A program made the position numbers and the translations under genes. DNA of 64,000 nt from Halobacteriales archaeon QS_4_62_28 (GTDB taxonomy: Archaea > Halobacteriota > Halobacteria > Halobacteriales > Haloarculaceae), in NCBI GenBank assembly GCA_003021685.1, contig PXRO01000005.1, positions 1 to 64,000 of the forward strand. Reading direction: 5' to 3'. Below the pieces are notes generated by a model that was not told the origin of the DNA, ran no database searches, and saw only the letters and a program-made list of their open reading frames with translations. Of this stretch, positions 8,809 to 17,909 are shown in pieces. The stretch's first letter is position 1, and each line of letters begins with the position of its first letter.

Positions 8809-9807
8809 TTACCACTCGATCTGGACGCCCATCGCCCGTGTCCGGTCGTCGAGCAGGTCCCGGTACAGGCCGGGTGCGTCCTCGTAGTTCCGGACGTGAG
8901 TAAACAGGTCTGCGACGGAGAGTCGGCCCTGCTGGAGAGACGAGAAGTACAGTTCGGTGTGGCGCTCGACAGTCCAGGGATGCTGTGGCGTCGCCACGTC
9001 GGGATGGCTCGTCATGTGCGCGCCGATGATCTCGTGGCTCGGCGCGTTGACGTGGTCGTGGTAGTCGAGCGTCGTTTTCCCGCGGGGACTGGACAGTAAG
9101 ACGAGTCGGCCCTGCTCGCCCAGCACGTCGAACTCGCCGGGGATGGCATCGGGGTCGCCGGTCACCTCGAACGTCACGTCGGCCATCCGGCCGTCGGTGT
9201 GTTCCCTGACGACCTCAGTTGGGTCCTCGTCGCTGGCGTTGACGGGGACGATCCCGCTCTCGTCGGGCAAGTGGGCCAGTCGATTGTCGGCCAGGTCGAC
9301 GCCGACGACGGTTTCTGCGCCGGCCAGTCGGCACAGTCTGACGGCAAACTGGCCCAGGATGCCACAGCCATAGACGACGACGGTCTCACCCCAGTCGACA
9401 CGCCCGCGACGGATGCCGTTCATCACGATTCGGGCGATGGCGAAGGCCGACGCCTCCCGGTCGCTGACGCCGTCTGGCACCGCGACACAGTTCTTGGCTC
9501 GTGCGGTGACGTAGGCCGCGTGTGGGGTCAGCGTCACGACGCGTTTGCCGATTTCGATATCTGCCTCGGCACCGGCCTCGATGACGGTGCCGACGTTGGA
9601 GTAGCCCGTGACGAATGGATACTCGCCGTACTCGTCCCACGCGGAGTTGTCGGGGTACTCCCCCGAGAGGACCGTTATTTCGGTCCCGGTGCTGACTGTC
9701 GATGTCCGGCTCTCGATGACGACCTCGCCCTCGCCGGGCGTTGGCCGCTCCCTGTCCCGGAGTTCGACTTCGCGCGGCGCGGGAAAGACGACTGTCGGAT
9801 TCGACAT
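8809..9807 (-). CDS. Zinc-type alcohol dehydrogenase-like (MDR superfamily) oxidoreductase
   Basis: The 332-aa protein has a GroES-like N-terminal domain (STGTEITVLSG, FVTGYSNVGTVIEAG) and a Rossmann NAD(P)-binding domain with VVYGCGILGQFAVRL. It lacks the four-cysteine structural zinc cluster, and no clear catalytic Cys-His-Glu set is visible. It therefore belongs to the branch of MDR proteins related to BchC-like or uncharacterised sugar/threonine dehydrogenases. The substrate is unknown. The gene converges on truA and is divergent from pepF. Confidence 0.8.
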   Translation of the reverse strand: MSNPTVVFPAPREVELRDRERPTPGEGEVVIESRTSTVSTGTEITVLSGEYPDNSAWDEYGEYPFVTGYSNVGTVIEAGAEADIEIGKRVVTLTPHAAYVTARAKNCVAVPDGVSDREASAFAIARIVMNGIRRGRVDWGETVVVYGCGILGQFAVRLCRLAGAETVVGVDLADNRLAHLPDESGIVPVNASDEDPTEVVREHTDGRMADVTFEVTGDPDAIPGEFDVLGEQGRLVLLSSPRGKTTLDYHDHVNAPSHEIIGAHMTSHPDVATPQHPWTVERHTELYFSSLQQGRLSVADLFTHVRNYEDAPGLYRDLLDDRTRAMGVQIEW

Positions 9808-9984
9808 GTTCGTTTAGTCGACACGGCGGCGGAAATTGTTTTCGAGGCCTGACTCTGGCCGCTGGTGAGCAAGCCTTTCCTGCCGGTTGTAACGTCGTGA
9901 AGATATTCGTTAAACCAGGGTAGGGAAATCATGCACAGATTTACAGCCGGTAGTATTACACACCCGTCGCCCTAACGGCGGGGT

Positions 9985-11823
9985 ATGAGTTCGGTGCCCG
10001 AACGTTCGGAGATCAACGAGCAGCACAAGTGGGACCTGGAATCGCTGTATGCGACCGACGAGGAGTGGGAGGCAGCCTTCAGCCGAGCCGAGGAACTCGT
10101 CGAGGATCTGGCGGCCTACGAGGGCCGTGCCACGGACGACGCCGGGACACTCCTGGAAACGCTAGAGAGCTACGAGGAGTTGATGCGGACGGTCGCCAAC
10201 GTCGCATCATACGCCCGGATGCGCAAGGACGAGGACACGACGCGGGACCAGTATCAGGCACTGACCGCACGGTCACAGTCGCTGTCGGCCGACGCCTCCA
10301 GCGCCTCGAGTTTCCTCGAACCGGCACTGCAGGCCCTCGCGTGGGACGACATCGAGGCGATGATCGAAGCGGAACCGGACCTGGCCGACTACGAGCACTA
10401 CTTCGACGACGTATTGCGAATGAAAGAACACACCCGCTCGCCGGAGGTCGAGAACCTGCTGGCGGAGTTGAGCGAGGTGACCGGCGCATCCGGCGAGGTG
10501 TACAACATGCTGGCCAATGCCGACATGGAGTTCCCGAGCGTCGAGACGCCCGACGGTGACCCTCAGCCGATCACACTCAACAACTTCACGACCCTTCAAA
10601 AGAAGCCGGATCGGGACTTCCGCCGGCGTGTTTACGAGACGTTCTACGACGAGTGGGAGACCGTCCGCAACGCCGTCGGTGCGGCCTACAAGAACAGCGT
10701 CAAGACCGACGTGAAGATGGCACGGGCACGCAACTACGACACCGCGCGCGAGGCGGCACTGGATGGCCCAAACATTCCCGTTTCGGTGTACGATACGCTC
10801 GTCGACACCGTGCGTGACAATCTCGACGCCCTGCATCGCCACGCCGACCTGAAACGCGAGGCCATCGGCGTCCGAGAGTCCGACGACTCTCGGGGCAGTC
10901 AGACTCCGTCTGACTCATCTGGAGAGTTGCAGATGTGGGACCTCTACGTCCCACTCGTCCAGGAGGAATCGCCCGAAATCGAGTACGAGCAAGCCTGCGA
11001 GTACGTCGTCGACGCCGTTGCCCCACTGGGCGAAAACTACCAGTCACGCGTCGACGAGGGCCTGGAATCACGCTGGGTGGATGTCTACGAGACCGCAAAC
11101 AAGCAATCGGGCGCGTACTCCGGTGGGACCTACGACTCCCAGCCGTTCATCCTGATGAACTACCAGGACGACGTGGAGTCGATGTACACGCTGGCCCACG
11201 AACTGGGCCACTCGCTGCACTCCGAGTACACCAGCGAGTCTCAGCCCTACGTTTACTCTGGCTACGAAATCTTCGTCGCGGAAGTGGCCTCGACGGTCAA
11301 CGAGACGCTGTTGACCCACTACCTGCTCGATACGGTCGAGGACGACCGACTGCGCCGTCACGTCCTCAACGAGTACCTCGAACGCTTCCGGTCGACGCTG
11401 TTCCGCCAGACGATGTTCGCCGAGTTCGAACACCGCGCCCACGAGATGAGCGAGGCCGGTGAGCCACTGACCCCCGACCGCCTCGACGACCTGTATCACG
11501 GCCTCAAGAGCGACTACTACGAACCCGCCGCCGTCGACGACCGCATCGCCCGAGAGTGGATGCGCATCCCCCACTTCTACCGGTCGTTCTACGTCTACCA
11601 GTACGCGACTGGCATCTCCGCTGCGGTTGCACTCGTCGACGGCATCTTGGAGGAGGGCGAACCCGCCGCGAACCGCTACGTCGAGTTCCTCCGGAGCGGT
11701 TCCCGGGAGTACCCGCTGGAACTGCTCCAGGGAGCGGGCGTCGACATGTCCACGCCGGCACCCGTCGAGTCGGCCATCGACACCTACAGCGAGTATCTCG
11801 ACGAGTTCGATCAGTTGACCTGA
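9985..11823 (+). CDS. pepF: Oligoendopeptidase F (M3B metallopeptidase)
   Basis: The 612-aa cytosolic zinc peptidase cleaves short peptides. It has an N-terminal helical PepF domain and the M3 active site TLAHELGHSLHSEY (HExxH) near residue 405, followed by the EVASTVNE glutamate ligand. The gene carries what looks like an extra Ser/Asp-rich segment at about residues 295-312 (coding bases about 10871-10935). At the DNA level this segment is two perfect hairpins and one weaker one, in frame (see findings). Otherwise the length is normal for the family. Confidence 0.93.
   Translation: MSSVPERSEINEQHKWDLESLYATDEEWEAAFSRAEELVEDLAAYEGRATDDAGTLLETLESYEELMRTVANVASYARMRKDEDTTRDQYQALTARSQSLSADASSASSFLEPALQALAWDDIEAMIEAEPDLADYEHYFDDVLRMKEHTRSPEVENLLAELSEVTGASGEVYNMLANADMEFPSVETPDGDPQPITLNNFTTLQKKPDRDFRRRVYETFYDEWETVRNAVGAAYKNSVKTDVKMARARNYDTAREAALDGPNIPVSVYDTLVDTVRDNLDALHRHADLKREAIGVRESDDSRGSQTPSDSSGELQMWDLYVPLVQEESPEIEYEQACEYVVDAVAPLGENYQSRVDEGLESRWVDVYETANKQSGAYSGGTYDSQPFILMNYQDDVESMYTLAHELGHSLHSEYTSESQPYVYSGYEIFVAEVASTVNETLLTHYLLDTVEDDRLRRHVLNEYLERFRSTLFRQTMFAEFEHRAHEMSEAGEPLTPDRLDDLYHGLKSDYYEPAAVDDRIAREWMRIPHFYRSFYVYQYATGISAAVALVDGILEEGEPAANRYVEFLRSGSREYPLELLQGAGVDMSTPAPVESAIDTYSEYLDEFDQLT
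10872..10935. repeat. In-frame hairpin cluster inside pepF
   Basis: Two perfect stem-loops stand close together inside the coding sequence. CCGAGAGTC/GACTCTCGG lies at 10872-10893 with loop CGAC. AGTCAGAC/GTCTGACT lies at 10897-10915 with loop TCC. A weaker CATCT/AGATG follows at 10916-10935. They encode the SDDSRGSQTPSDSSGE-type segment between KREAIGV and QMWDLYVPL, which are probably contiguous or nearly so in homologues. The centre GACTCCGTC also occurs in a hairpin of the 59-kb element. I infer insertion of a palindromic element that kept the frame. Confidence 0.6.
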
Positions 11824-11945
11824 CTCGTCGACTGTACTGACAGCGCTCCGTCGGGGCGCCGGTAATCGGCGACAATAATCACTGTCAGTGACCCTCCGTG
11901 ACCCAAAGGCCCTTAATACTCCAGTTACCTACTCTCTATAACTCG

Positions 11946-13080
11946 ATGTCGCGCAGTCCCTCGCTTCCCGACCGGCCACGGTTGGATCTGGACCCCGACA
12001 TGACGCCCGACGAGCGCCTCGAAGCGCTCCGAGAGCACTTCGAAGAGATCGTCCAGGTCAACCAGGAACTGGAAACACAACTCGATGCGGCCCGCGACCG
12101 GCAACAGTCACTGACTGCCGATGTCGACCGTATCGAGCGAGAAAACGAGATGCTCAAAACGTCGTCGCTGTACATCGCGACGGCCGAAGAGATCACCGAC
12201 GACGGTATCATCGTCAAACAGCACGGCAACAACCAGGAAGTGCTGACGGACGTGTCGCCCTCGATGCGCGAGCGTCTCGACGCGGGCGACCGCGTCGCGA
12301 TCAACGACTCGTTCAGCGTCAAGAACATCCTCGAATCCGAGACCGACGCGCGCGCACAGGCGATGCAGATCGACGGTTCGCCGGACGTGACCTACGACGA
12401 CATCGGTGGCCTCGAAGACCAGATTCGAGAAGTCCGCGAAGCCGTCGAGGAACCACTCGTCAACGCCGAGCAGTTCCACGAAGTCGGGATCGAACCGCCC
12501 TCGGGCGTCCTCTTGCACGGCCCGCCCGGTACCGGCAAGACGATGCTGGCCAAGGCCGTCGCCAACGAAACCGACGCGACCTTCATCAAGATGGCTGGCT
12601 CCGAACTGGTCCGGAAGTTCATCGGCGAGGGTGCGCGACTCGTCCGTGACCTGTTCGAACTCGCCGCCGAGCGAGAACCCGCCGTCATCTTCATCGACGA
12701 AATCGACGCCATCGCCGCCAAGCGAACGGAGTCGAAGACCTCCGGCGACGCCGAGGTCCAGCGCACGATGATGCAACTGCTCTCGGCCCGGCCGCTTCGA
12801 CCGCCTCATCGAAGTGCCAAACCCCGACTACGACGGTCGAAAGCGGATCCTCGAAATCCACACCCTGGAGATGGAACTGGCCGACACGGTCGATCTGGAC
12901 ACGATTGCCGGCAAAACCGACGGCCTCTCCGGGGCCGAACTGGCGTCGCTGGCGACCGAAGCTGGGATGTTCGCCATCCGCGACGAACGCGCGACAGTCA
13001 CCGAAGCCGACTTCGACGACGCCATCGAGAAGATCGAAAACGGTGCCGAGGACGGCAGCGTCCCGGTTGCCTTCGCCTGA
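11946..13080 (-). other. Placeholder: no minus-strand gene here; see panB pseudogene on the plus strand
   Basis: The only supported gene in this interval is the interrupted panB on the plus strand. The long antisense frames here are composition shadows of it and contain no recognisable protein. Confidence 0.1.
11946..13080 (+). pseudogene. panB: Proteasome-activating nucleotidase, PanB-like, with internal deletion and frameshift
   Basis: PAN is the hexameric AAA ATPase that unfolds substrates for the 20S proteasome. The N-terminus ([17 protein letters not shown]), coiled coil, OB region, Walker A (GPPGTGKT) and Walker B ([10 protein letters not shown]) are intact to QRTMMQLLS. At about 12784-12791 the reading jumps directly to [13 protein letters not shown] in the next frame, which continues normally to 13080. 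About 28 residues expected from the family (through sensor 1, AATNR, and the start of the second region of homology) are missing. The missing length is near 86 bp, which is not a multiple of three. As written, translation continues out of frame to 13136. A real pseudogene or an assembly error are both possible. Confidence 0.88.
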
Positions 13081-13138
13081 CACTACCACCCTCATCCAAA
13101 GCGAAACCCCTTACAGCGAGCGCCGTCCAGAGGTAGGT

Positions 13139-13609
13139 ATGAGCGTCATCAGAGTCGTGTGGGGGACCGCGAGCGGCCCGACAGCACTCTCGTCGTTCGA
13201 CGCAGCACTCGCCACAGCGGGAATCCACAATTACAATCTGGTGACGCTCTCGTCGGTCATTCCGGCCGAACCGGCACTCGAAGTCGTCGGCACTGCGCCA
13301 GACCTCGGGCCGGTCGGCGACGAATTACACGTCGTCGAGTCCTCTGCGACGGCCCCGCCGGGCGAGACTGCGGCGGCGGGGATCGGCTGGGCACGCAGTG
13401 CATCGGGCCGGGGCATCTTCTATGAAGTTTCGGGTGAGGATCCCGAACAGGTCCGGGCGGAAATCGAGTCGGGACTGGCCGCCGGTCGCGACCGACGGGG
13501 CTGGGCGTTCGTCGAGCAAGACATCGTCGTCCGGTCGGTCGAGGCCGACGACGAACACGCCAGCGCCGTCGTGTGTGCGACCTACGGCGAAAGCCGGCCA
13601 GCACTGTAG
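13139..13609 (+). CDS. pdaD: Pyruvoyl-dependent arginine decarboxylase
   Basis: The 156-aa proenzyme cleaves itself at a Ser-Ser bond to form a pyruvoyl cofactor and decarboxylates arginine to agmatine, the first step in archaeal polyamine synthesis. The cleavage site is in NLVTLSSVIP (Ser38-Ser39). The downstream GIGWARSASGRGIFYEV with its Glu fits the active site of the family. Agmatine feeds polyamine synthesis and, through deoxyhypusine synthase at 26.9 kb, hypusination-type chemistry. ATG 13139 lies shortly after panB. Confidence 0.88.
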   Translation: MSVIRVVWGTASGPTALSSFDAALATAGIHNYNLVTLSSVIPAEPALEVVGTAPDLGPVGDELHVVESSATAPPGETAAAGIGWARSASGRGIFYEVSGEDPEQVRAEIESGLAAGRDRRGWAFVEQDIVVRSVEADDEHASAVVCATYGESRPAL

Positions 13610-13659
13610 CCACCGCCGCGTTTTTAAGCCCCGTTTGCATATGTAGAGAGGATTACCGA

Positions 13660-14010
13660 ATGTACGGGAATACACAGTTCGGGGCCGATGTCGAGGAAGT
13701 GTCGTTGACGGCCGACCAGCGACAGACGTTGCGAAGTGATCTCACGCACGTCGCCACCGGCCTCCGCGAGGTACTGCCCGACGATTTCGCAGTGGGCTCG
13801 GAGATCACCAGTGGTACGAACGGGCCGCGAGCGACAATTGCCGTCCAGCCACCGCTCGGATCGGTCGTCAGTGCCGGGTACAGTCCGACACCAGAGAAAA
13901 TCTCGATTACCGACGCCGAACGTGACGACCTCGTCCACGGACTCGCGGCATCGGCCGCGCTCCAGGTCAAGCAGGCGATGACAGACGACGCTGCTCCGAC
14001 AGCCCAGTAA
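13660..14010 (+). CDS. Conserved haloarchaeal protein (DUF5811-like)
   Basis: The 116-aa soluble acidic protein begins MYGNTQFGADVEEVSLT and contains GSEITSGTNGPRATIAVQPP. From memory this matches a family of unknown function restricted to haloarchaea (DUF5811). No catalytic motif or metal site is visible. The ATG at 13660 gives the characteristic MYGNT start. The gene ends directly against a small convergent membrane-protein gene. Confidence 0.7.
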   Translation: MYGNTQFGADVEEVSLTADQRQTLRSDLTHVATGLREVLPDDFAVGSEITSGTNGPRATIAVQPPLGSVVSAGYSPTPEKISITDAERDDLVHGLAASAALQVKQAMTDDAAPTAQ

Positions 14011-14226
14011 CTACGAGGACTGTTCTGCGTTCGCTTGCGGTGTCGCCGGCGGATCGTAAAAGAGCGCGTACCCGAGGGTCCCGGTTGCGGGAACGCTGCC
14101 AGCACCGAGTGCAACCGCGAACTGGATCGAAGAGACGAGGCCGGCCAGCGAGGCCAGGACCATCGGAACGGCCATCACGATCAGGACGAGATCGGCCGTC
14201 GCGAGTGAGACCTCTCCAAGGGACAT
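14011..14226 (-). CDS. Small hypothetical membrane protein
   Basis: The 71-aa protein has two hydrophobic stretches (about residues 10-32 and 38-55) with few charges, and a polar tail PPATPQANAEQSS. It is read on the minus strand downstream of the IF-2 gene start region and abuts the preceding convergent gene with no spacing. I see no family match. Conserved neighbours suggest it is a genuine small integral membrane protein. Confidence 0.6.
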   Translation of the reverse strand: MSLGEVSLATADLVLIVMAVPMVLASLAGLVSSIQFAVALGAGSVPATGTLGYALFYDPPATPQANAEQSS

Positions 14227-14264
14227 CGTACATCAACTGACACGCGCCAGCTAATTAAATATTA

Positions 14265-16079
14265 TTACTTGCCCCAGAACGGATCGCGGTTGCGTCGCTT
14301 CTCGAGATACTGGTTGAGCGCCTCGCGCTCGTCACCTCTAATATCCTCCAGCAGTTCCTGTTCGAGGATTTTGGCGTGTTTCTCGGGAATCTCGGTCCAC
14401 AGTTCGTCGCCCTCTTGGATCTGGCGGCCGACTGTTGGGCCGTCGATAGAGATGGCGACACGGTCGCCCATCCGGGCCTCGTCGACATCTTCGCCTTCGT
14501 TCTGGATGGATTTGAGCAGTCCCTTCCGTTCCGGTTCGGCACCGTCGAATGTCACGACGTGAGAGTTGCGCTTGATCGTCCCCGAGAGGACTTCGACGCC
14601 GACCACGGCAGGGTCCGACTGGCGGAAGGTGTGGTCGTCGAGGATCTGGAACCGTGCCGGGCGGGTGATGTTTTCGAGGATCTGGTCTTGCTGGGCCGTC
14701 TCGATTGCCTCGACGTGCTCTTCGTAGTCCTCGATAAGCCGGTAGATCACGTCGTTCTCGAAGACTGACACGTCCTCCTGGTCGGCCAGCCTGACGGCGT
14801 CGTCGAGCACGTCGACGCCGAAGGCGAGTACCGCCCGATGGATCGGTTCGTTCGCCGTCTCCGCGACCCGGATGTCTCGCGGTGCCACGTCGCCGACTTC
14901 CGCGCGCATCACCGGGATCTCGTGTTCTTCGAGCGTCCCCGATAGTGCCTCCAGCGATCCCAGCGTGTCGGCCTTGATGACGATTCCCTCTTCCTCGGTC
15001 GAGACCTCGAAGCCGGCCAGTTCCGCTTCGACTTCGGCGATGACCTCGGCAACGTCCCGGTCACGGACGACACGGACCGGCGCGCCCGCCATCGCGTCGT
15101 CGAGGTCCGGCGCGGCGATTTTGATCCCGTCGGCGGCGGCGACCGATGACACTCGCTCGAACTGCTTTTCGGTGCGAATCTCGGCCAACGGCTGGGGTTT
15201 CAAGAGTGCCCGGACCTCGGTGACGAGTGGCCCGTCGAGACCGCCGACGGCGATCTCGTCGTCCTCGCTGATCGTTCCGTCGTAGACGACGGCGTCGATT
15301 GTCGTCCCGAAGCCGCGTGCTTCGGTCACTTCGAGCACTGTGCCGACGCCGGGCCCGCCCACGTCGACGGACATCTCCGCTTTGAGATACCGCTGGGACA
15401 GCCCCATCAGCACGGTCAGCAGGTCGGGTAAGCCTTCGCCAGTCTCGGCCGACACCGGCACGACGCCGATGTTGTTCTGGAAGTCCTGGACTCGCCAGTA
15501 CATATCGGCCGAAAAGCCGTTGTCCGAGAGCTGGCCGATGATCTCGTACAGTTGCTCGTCGAGGTCGCCCTGGACACGCTCGGACTGCTTTTCTTTCGTC
15601 ATCCGGACTGGCTCGTCTTCGTTTGGGTTCCAGCCCGGGACCGTATCGATCTTGTTCGCAGCGACGATAAACGGCGTCTGCGTGCGTTTGAGAATGTCGA
15701 TGGCCTCCATGGTCTGGGGCTGGAAGCCGTCGTTGACGTCGACGACGAGAATCGCGATGTCGGCCAGCGCTCCGCCACGCGAGCGAAGCGTCGAGAACGA
15801 GTGGTGCCCCGGCGTGTCGATAAACAGCAGCCCCGGCAGATCGAAGTCGCTCGGGTCGATCAGGTCACCCGCGACCGTCGAGATGACATCGAGCGGAACG
15901 GCAGTCGACCCGATGTGCTGGGTGATTGCGCCGGCTTCCCCCGCCGTCACCGCAGAGCCACGGACCGTGTCGAGTAAACTCGTCTTCCCGTGGTCGACGT
16001 GGCCAAGCACTGCAACGATCGGCGTACGAAGACCGCCAGGGTCGGCGTCGTCGTCGGCGTTAGCATCGGATTCGGACAT
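14265..16079 (-). CDS. infB: Translation initiation factor aIF5B / IF-2
   Basis: The 604-aa GTPase promotes ribosomal subunit joining and initiator tRNA placement. All G-motifs are visible: G1 [15 protein letters not shown]3 DTPGHHSF, G4 AANKID and the SAETGEG G5. These are followed by beta-barrel domains and the C-terminal domain ending [10 protein letters not shown], characteristic of the archaeal factor. The start ATG at 16079 ([11 protein letters not shown]) gives a short acidic leader. The length is normal for archaea, which lack the long bacterial N-terminus. Confidence 0.97.
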   Translation of the reverse strand: MSESDANADDDADPGGLRTPIVAVLGHVDHGKTSLLDTVRGSAVTAGEAGAITQHIGSTAVPLDVISTVAGDLIDPSDFDLPGLLFIDTPGHHSFSTLRSRGGALADIAILVVDVNDGFQPQTMEAIDILKRTQTPFIVAANKIDTVPGWNPNEDEPVRMTKEKQSERVQGDLDEQLYEIIGQLSDNGFSADMYWRVQDFQNNIGVVPVSAETGEGLPDLLTVLMGLSQRYLKAEMSVDVGGPGVGTVLEVTEARGFGTTIDAVVYDGTISEDDEIAVGGLDGPLVTEVRALLKPQPLAEIRTEKQFERVSSVAAADGIKIAAPDLDDAMAGAPVRVVRDRDVAEVIAEVEAELAGFEVSTEEEGIVIKADTLGSLEALSGTLEEHEIPVMRAEVGDVAPRDIRVAETANEPIHRAVLAFGVDVLDDAVRLADQEDVSVFENDVIYRLIEDYEEHVEAIETAQQDQILENITRPARFQILDDHTFRQSDPAVVGVEVLSGTIKRNSHVVTFDGAEPERKGLLKSIQNEGEDVDEARMGDRVAISIDGPTVGRQIQEGDELWTEIPEKHAKILEQELLEDIRGDEREALNQYLEKRRNRDPFWGK

Positions 16080-16173
16080 GAAGGATCACCGTCCAGAAGT
16101 TATCTGAAGGCAGTTGGCCGGACCTGATAAGTGCATCGCAATCTCGGTCACCGTGCTACCGTGTGTCCCGCGT

Positions 16174-16327
16174 CCCGAGGGCCGCTCCTCGCTGCTCACG
16201 GGTCGTTTCACCCCCTGTTCACTTTTCGAGGTTCTGAGCAAAGCGACGAACCTCGCTACTCACGGGTCGTTTCACTCCCCGCTCGCTTTTCGAGGGCCGC
16301 TCCTCACTGCGCTCGTCGCGCCCCTCG
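16174..16327. repeat. Two-copy 64-bp-period repeat between infB and halocyanin genes
   Basis: CTCACGGGTCGTTTCAC occurs at 16195-16211 and again at 16259-16275. CTTTTCGAGG occurs at 16222-16231 and 16286-16295. The spacing is 64 bp in both cases, so the unit has been duplicated. Short palindromes such as CGAGGTT/AACCTCG (about 16227-16255) lie between the copies. No protein is supported. It sits upstream of infB and directly downstream of the halocyanin stop, so it may contain a terminator or a promoter. Confidence 0.55.
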
Positions 16328-16882
16328 CTACTCGATAACCTCGAACGACCCGACCATCCCGAAGTCCTCGTGGGGCGCACAGTAGTACTCGTAGGTTCCG
16401 GGCACGTCGAAAGTGTACGTGTGGGTGTGGCCCTCGTCGTAGGTCGTTCCGGCCCCGCCCTCGGTACCGCTCCACTCGCTGTCAGACGGTTTCGCATCGA
16501 CGACGATATTGTGGCCGCCGCCGTTCCAGACCCACTCGACGGTTCCCCCAACCGGGAGTTCGAACGAATCCGGGGCAAAGGCAAAGCGTCCCGGTGCGAC
16601 ATCGACGACCTGTCTGGACGTGTCCGTCGCTGTCGCCGTTCGTGTTGGCGTCGGCGTCGCAGTCTCCGTGGCGGTTGTCATCGGCGTTTCGGTCGCCGTC
16701 GTGGTGGTCGTTCCCGTCTCCATCGGAGTCGGCGTCGCAGTGGCCGTCTCCGTTGCAGTGGCCGTTTCCGTCGCTGTCGCCGTGTCCGTGTCGGTCGGTG
16801 TCCCGCCACCGTCGCCAGTACATCCGGCAAGGCCAGCGGTCGGGAGGGCAACGACTGTCGCGAGGAAGTGACGGCGGTCCAT
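16328..16882 (-). CDS. Halocyanin-type blue copper protein, Tat lipoprotein
   Basis: The precursor starts MDRRHFLATVVALPTAGLAGC. This has a twin-arginine motif, a hydrophobic region and a lipobox Cys, so it is exported folded and lipid-anchored outside the membrane. A Thr-rich repeated linker (TATE-type) of about 60 residues follows. The C-terminal plastocyanin domain has the copper ligands: His in GGGHNIVVDA, then Cys and His in YEYYCAPHEDFGM and the final Met. It carries electrons in the respiratory chain. I chose ATG 16882; an upstream ATG at 16906 would add eight residues before the RR motif. Confidence 0.92.
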   Translation of the reverse strand: MDRRHFLATVVALPTAGLAGCTGDGGGTPTDTDTATATETATATETATATPTPMETGTTTTTATETPMTTATETATPTPTRTATATDTSRQVVDVAPGRFAFAPDSFELPVGGTVEWVWNGGGHNIVVDAKPSDSEWSGTEGGAGTTYDEGHTHTYTFDVPGTYEYYCAPHEDFGMVGSFEVIE

Positions 16883-16992
16883 GCGTCGCTGTTCACTTGC
16901 AGACACTAAAACCGTGGGCTCTCACACTGTGACCGTCGCACGAGCGTCCGACAGCCCGTGGCGTTTATGGTACAGCACTCGGAAAGACCTGT

Positions 16993-17232
16993 ATGGCAGA
17001 GATACTGGCCGAGAACCTCTCGGGTAAAGACGTCATGGGAACGGATGGCGCAGAACTCGGGAGCCTGTACAACATCACGATGGACCTGAAGTCCGGGGCG
17101 CTCCACGATCTCGTCATCGATCCACACGAGACGCTCGGAGAGACTCGCTTCGAGCGTGATGCTACGGGACGCCTGCTCGTCCCGGTCGAGCGTGTCAAGG
17201 CCGTCAAAGACCACATGATCGTCAAGCGCTAG
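16993..17232 (+). CDS. PRC-barrel domain protein
   Basis: The 79-aa protein is a single PRC barrel. It starts MAEILAENLSGKDVMGTDG and has the LGSLYNITMDLKSGALHDLV strand pair. It ends in a basic strand VKRVKAVKDHMIVKR-like. Archaeal stand-alone PRC-barrel proteins are linked to RNA metabolism and, in some haloarchaea, to cell division (CdpB-type proteins). Here the stop directly abuts nob1, so a ribosome maturation link is plausible but inferred. Confidence 0.88.
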   Translation: MAEILAENLSGKDVMGTDGAELGSLYNITMDLKSGALHDLVIDPHETLGETRFERDATGRLLVPVERVKAVKDHMIVKR

Positions 17233-17691
17233 ATGTATATTCTCGATTCGTCCGCGTTCATCAACGAGTACCACACCGACGAGCCAGTGGCGTCGATCCC
17301 ACTCGTCCGCGAAGAACTCGAAGACGAGAGCGCCTACCGGTTCGACGCGCTCGAAGGGTCGGGGATGCACATGCACATTCCGGAACCCGAAACCGTCGAG
17401 CGCGTCGAACGGGCTGCCCGCGAAACCGGGGATCTGGCCGAACTCTCACGGACTGACGTTCGCCTCGTCGCCGCTGCGTTCGAACTGGACGGCCATCTCG
17501 TCACCGACGACTACGCGATGCAAAACGTCGCTGAGAAACTCACCGTCGACGTCGAAGTCATCGCCCAGGAAGGCATCGCCGAGCAGCGCGACTGGCTGTT
17601 CCAGTGCCAGGGCTGTGGTCGTGAGTTCGACGAGAACCACGACCGCTGTCCGATCTGTGGCAGTGATCTCACTCGCAAGAACCCCGCGTAG
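17233..17691 (+). CDS. nob1: rRNA maturation endonuclease Nob1
   Basis: The 152-aa protein has an N-terminal PIN nuclease domain (MYILDSSAFINEY with the first catalytic Asp, LVTDDYAMQNVA with the acidic pair). A C-terminal zinc ribbon follows (CQGCGREF...CPICGSD). Nob1 cleaves the 3' end of 16S rRNA in pre-40S-like particles. The start is fixed by abutment with the preceding stop (TAGATG). A small antisense gene follows convergently. Confidence 0.94.
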   Translation: MYILDSSAFINEYHTDEPVASIPLVREELEDESAYRFDALEGSGMHMHIPEPETVERVERAARETGDLAELSRTDVRLVAAAFELDGHLVTDDYAMQNVAEKLTVDVEVIAQEGIAEQRDWLFQCQGCGREFDENHDRCPICGSDLTRKNPA

Positions 17692-17710
17692 CTGTCCGTC
17701 CCGAACTGGA

Positions 17711-17854
17711 CTAGACGGTCTCTTCGTTGGCTTCGAGACCGAGATCGATCAACTGCGTGAGGACCTCCTCCTCGGTGATCCCGTATCGATGTGCCAACCG
17801 ACTCACCGCCCGGGCCTGGTCGTCGTTGCACACAACCGTATACCGGGTACCCAT
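17711..17854 (-). CDS. Small 47-aa RHH-like protein
   Basis: The frame from ATG 17854 reads MGTRYTVVCNDDQARAVSRL and continues through RYGITEEEVLTQLIDLGL to a stop at 17711. A predicted strand is followed by two helices separated by a turn (GITEEEV), the layout of a ribbon-helix-helix DNA-binding unit. It is too short to score by length, but the codon use matches the neighbours and it fits exactly between nob1 and the CPBP gene. The function is unknown and a transcription regulator is an inference. Confidence 0.5.
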   Translation of the reverse strand: MGTRYTVVCNDDQARAVSRLAHRYGITEEEVLTQLIDLGLEANEETV

Positions 17855-17909
17855 GTGCGCTGGTATGTAACTGCATCACATAAGTACTCGTCAGACAGCC
17901 GTCACACGA

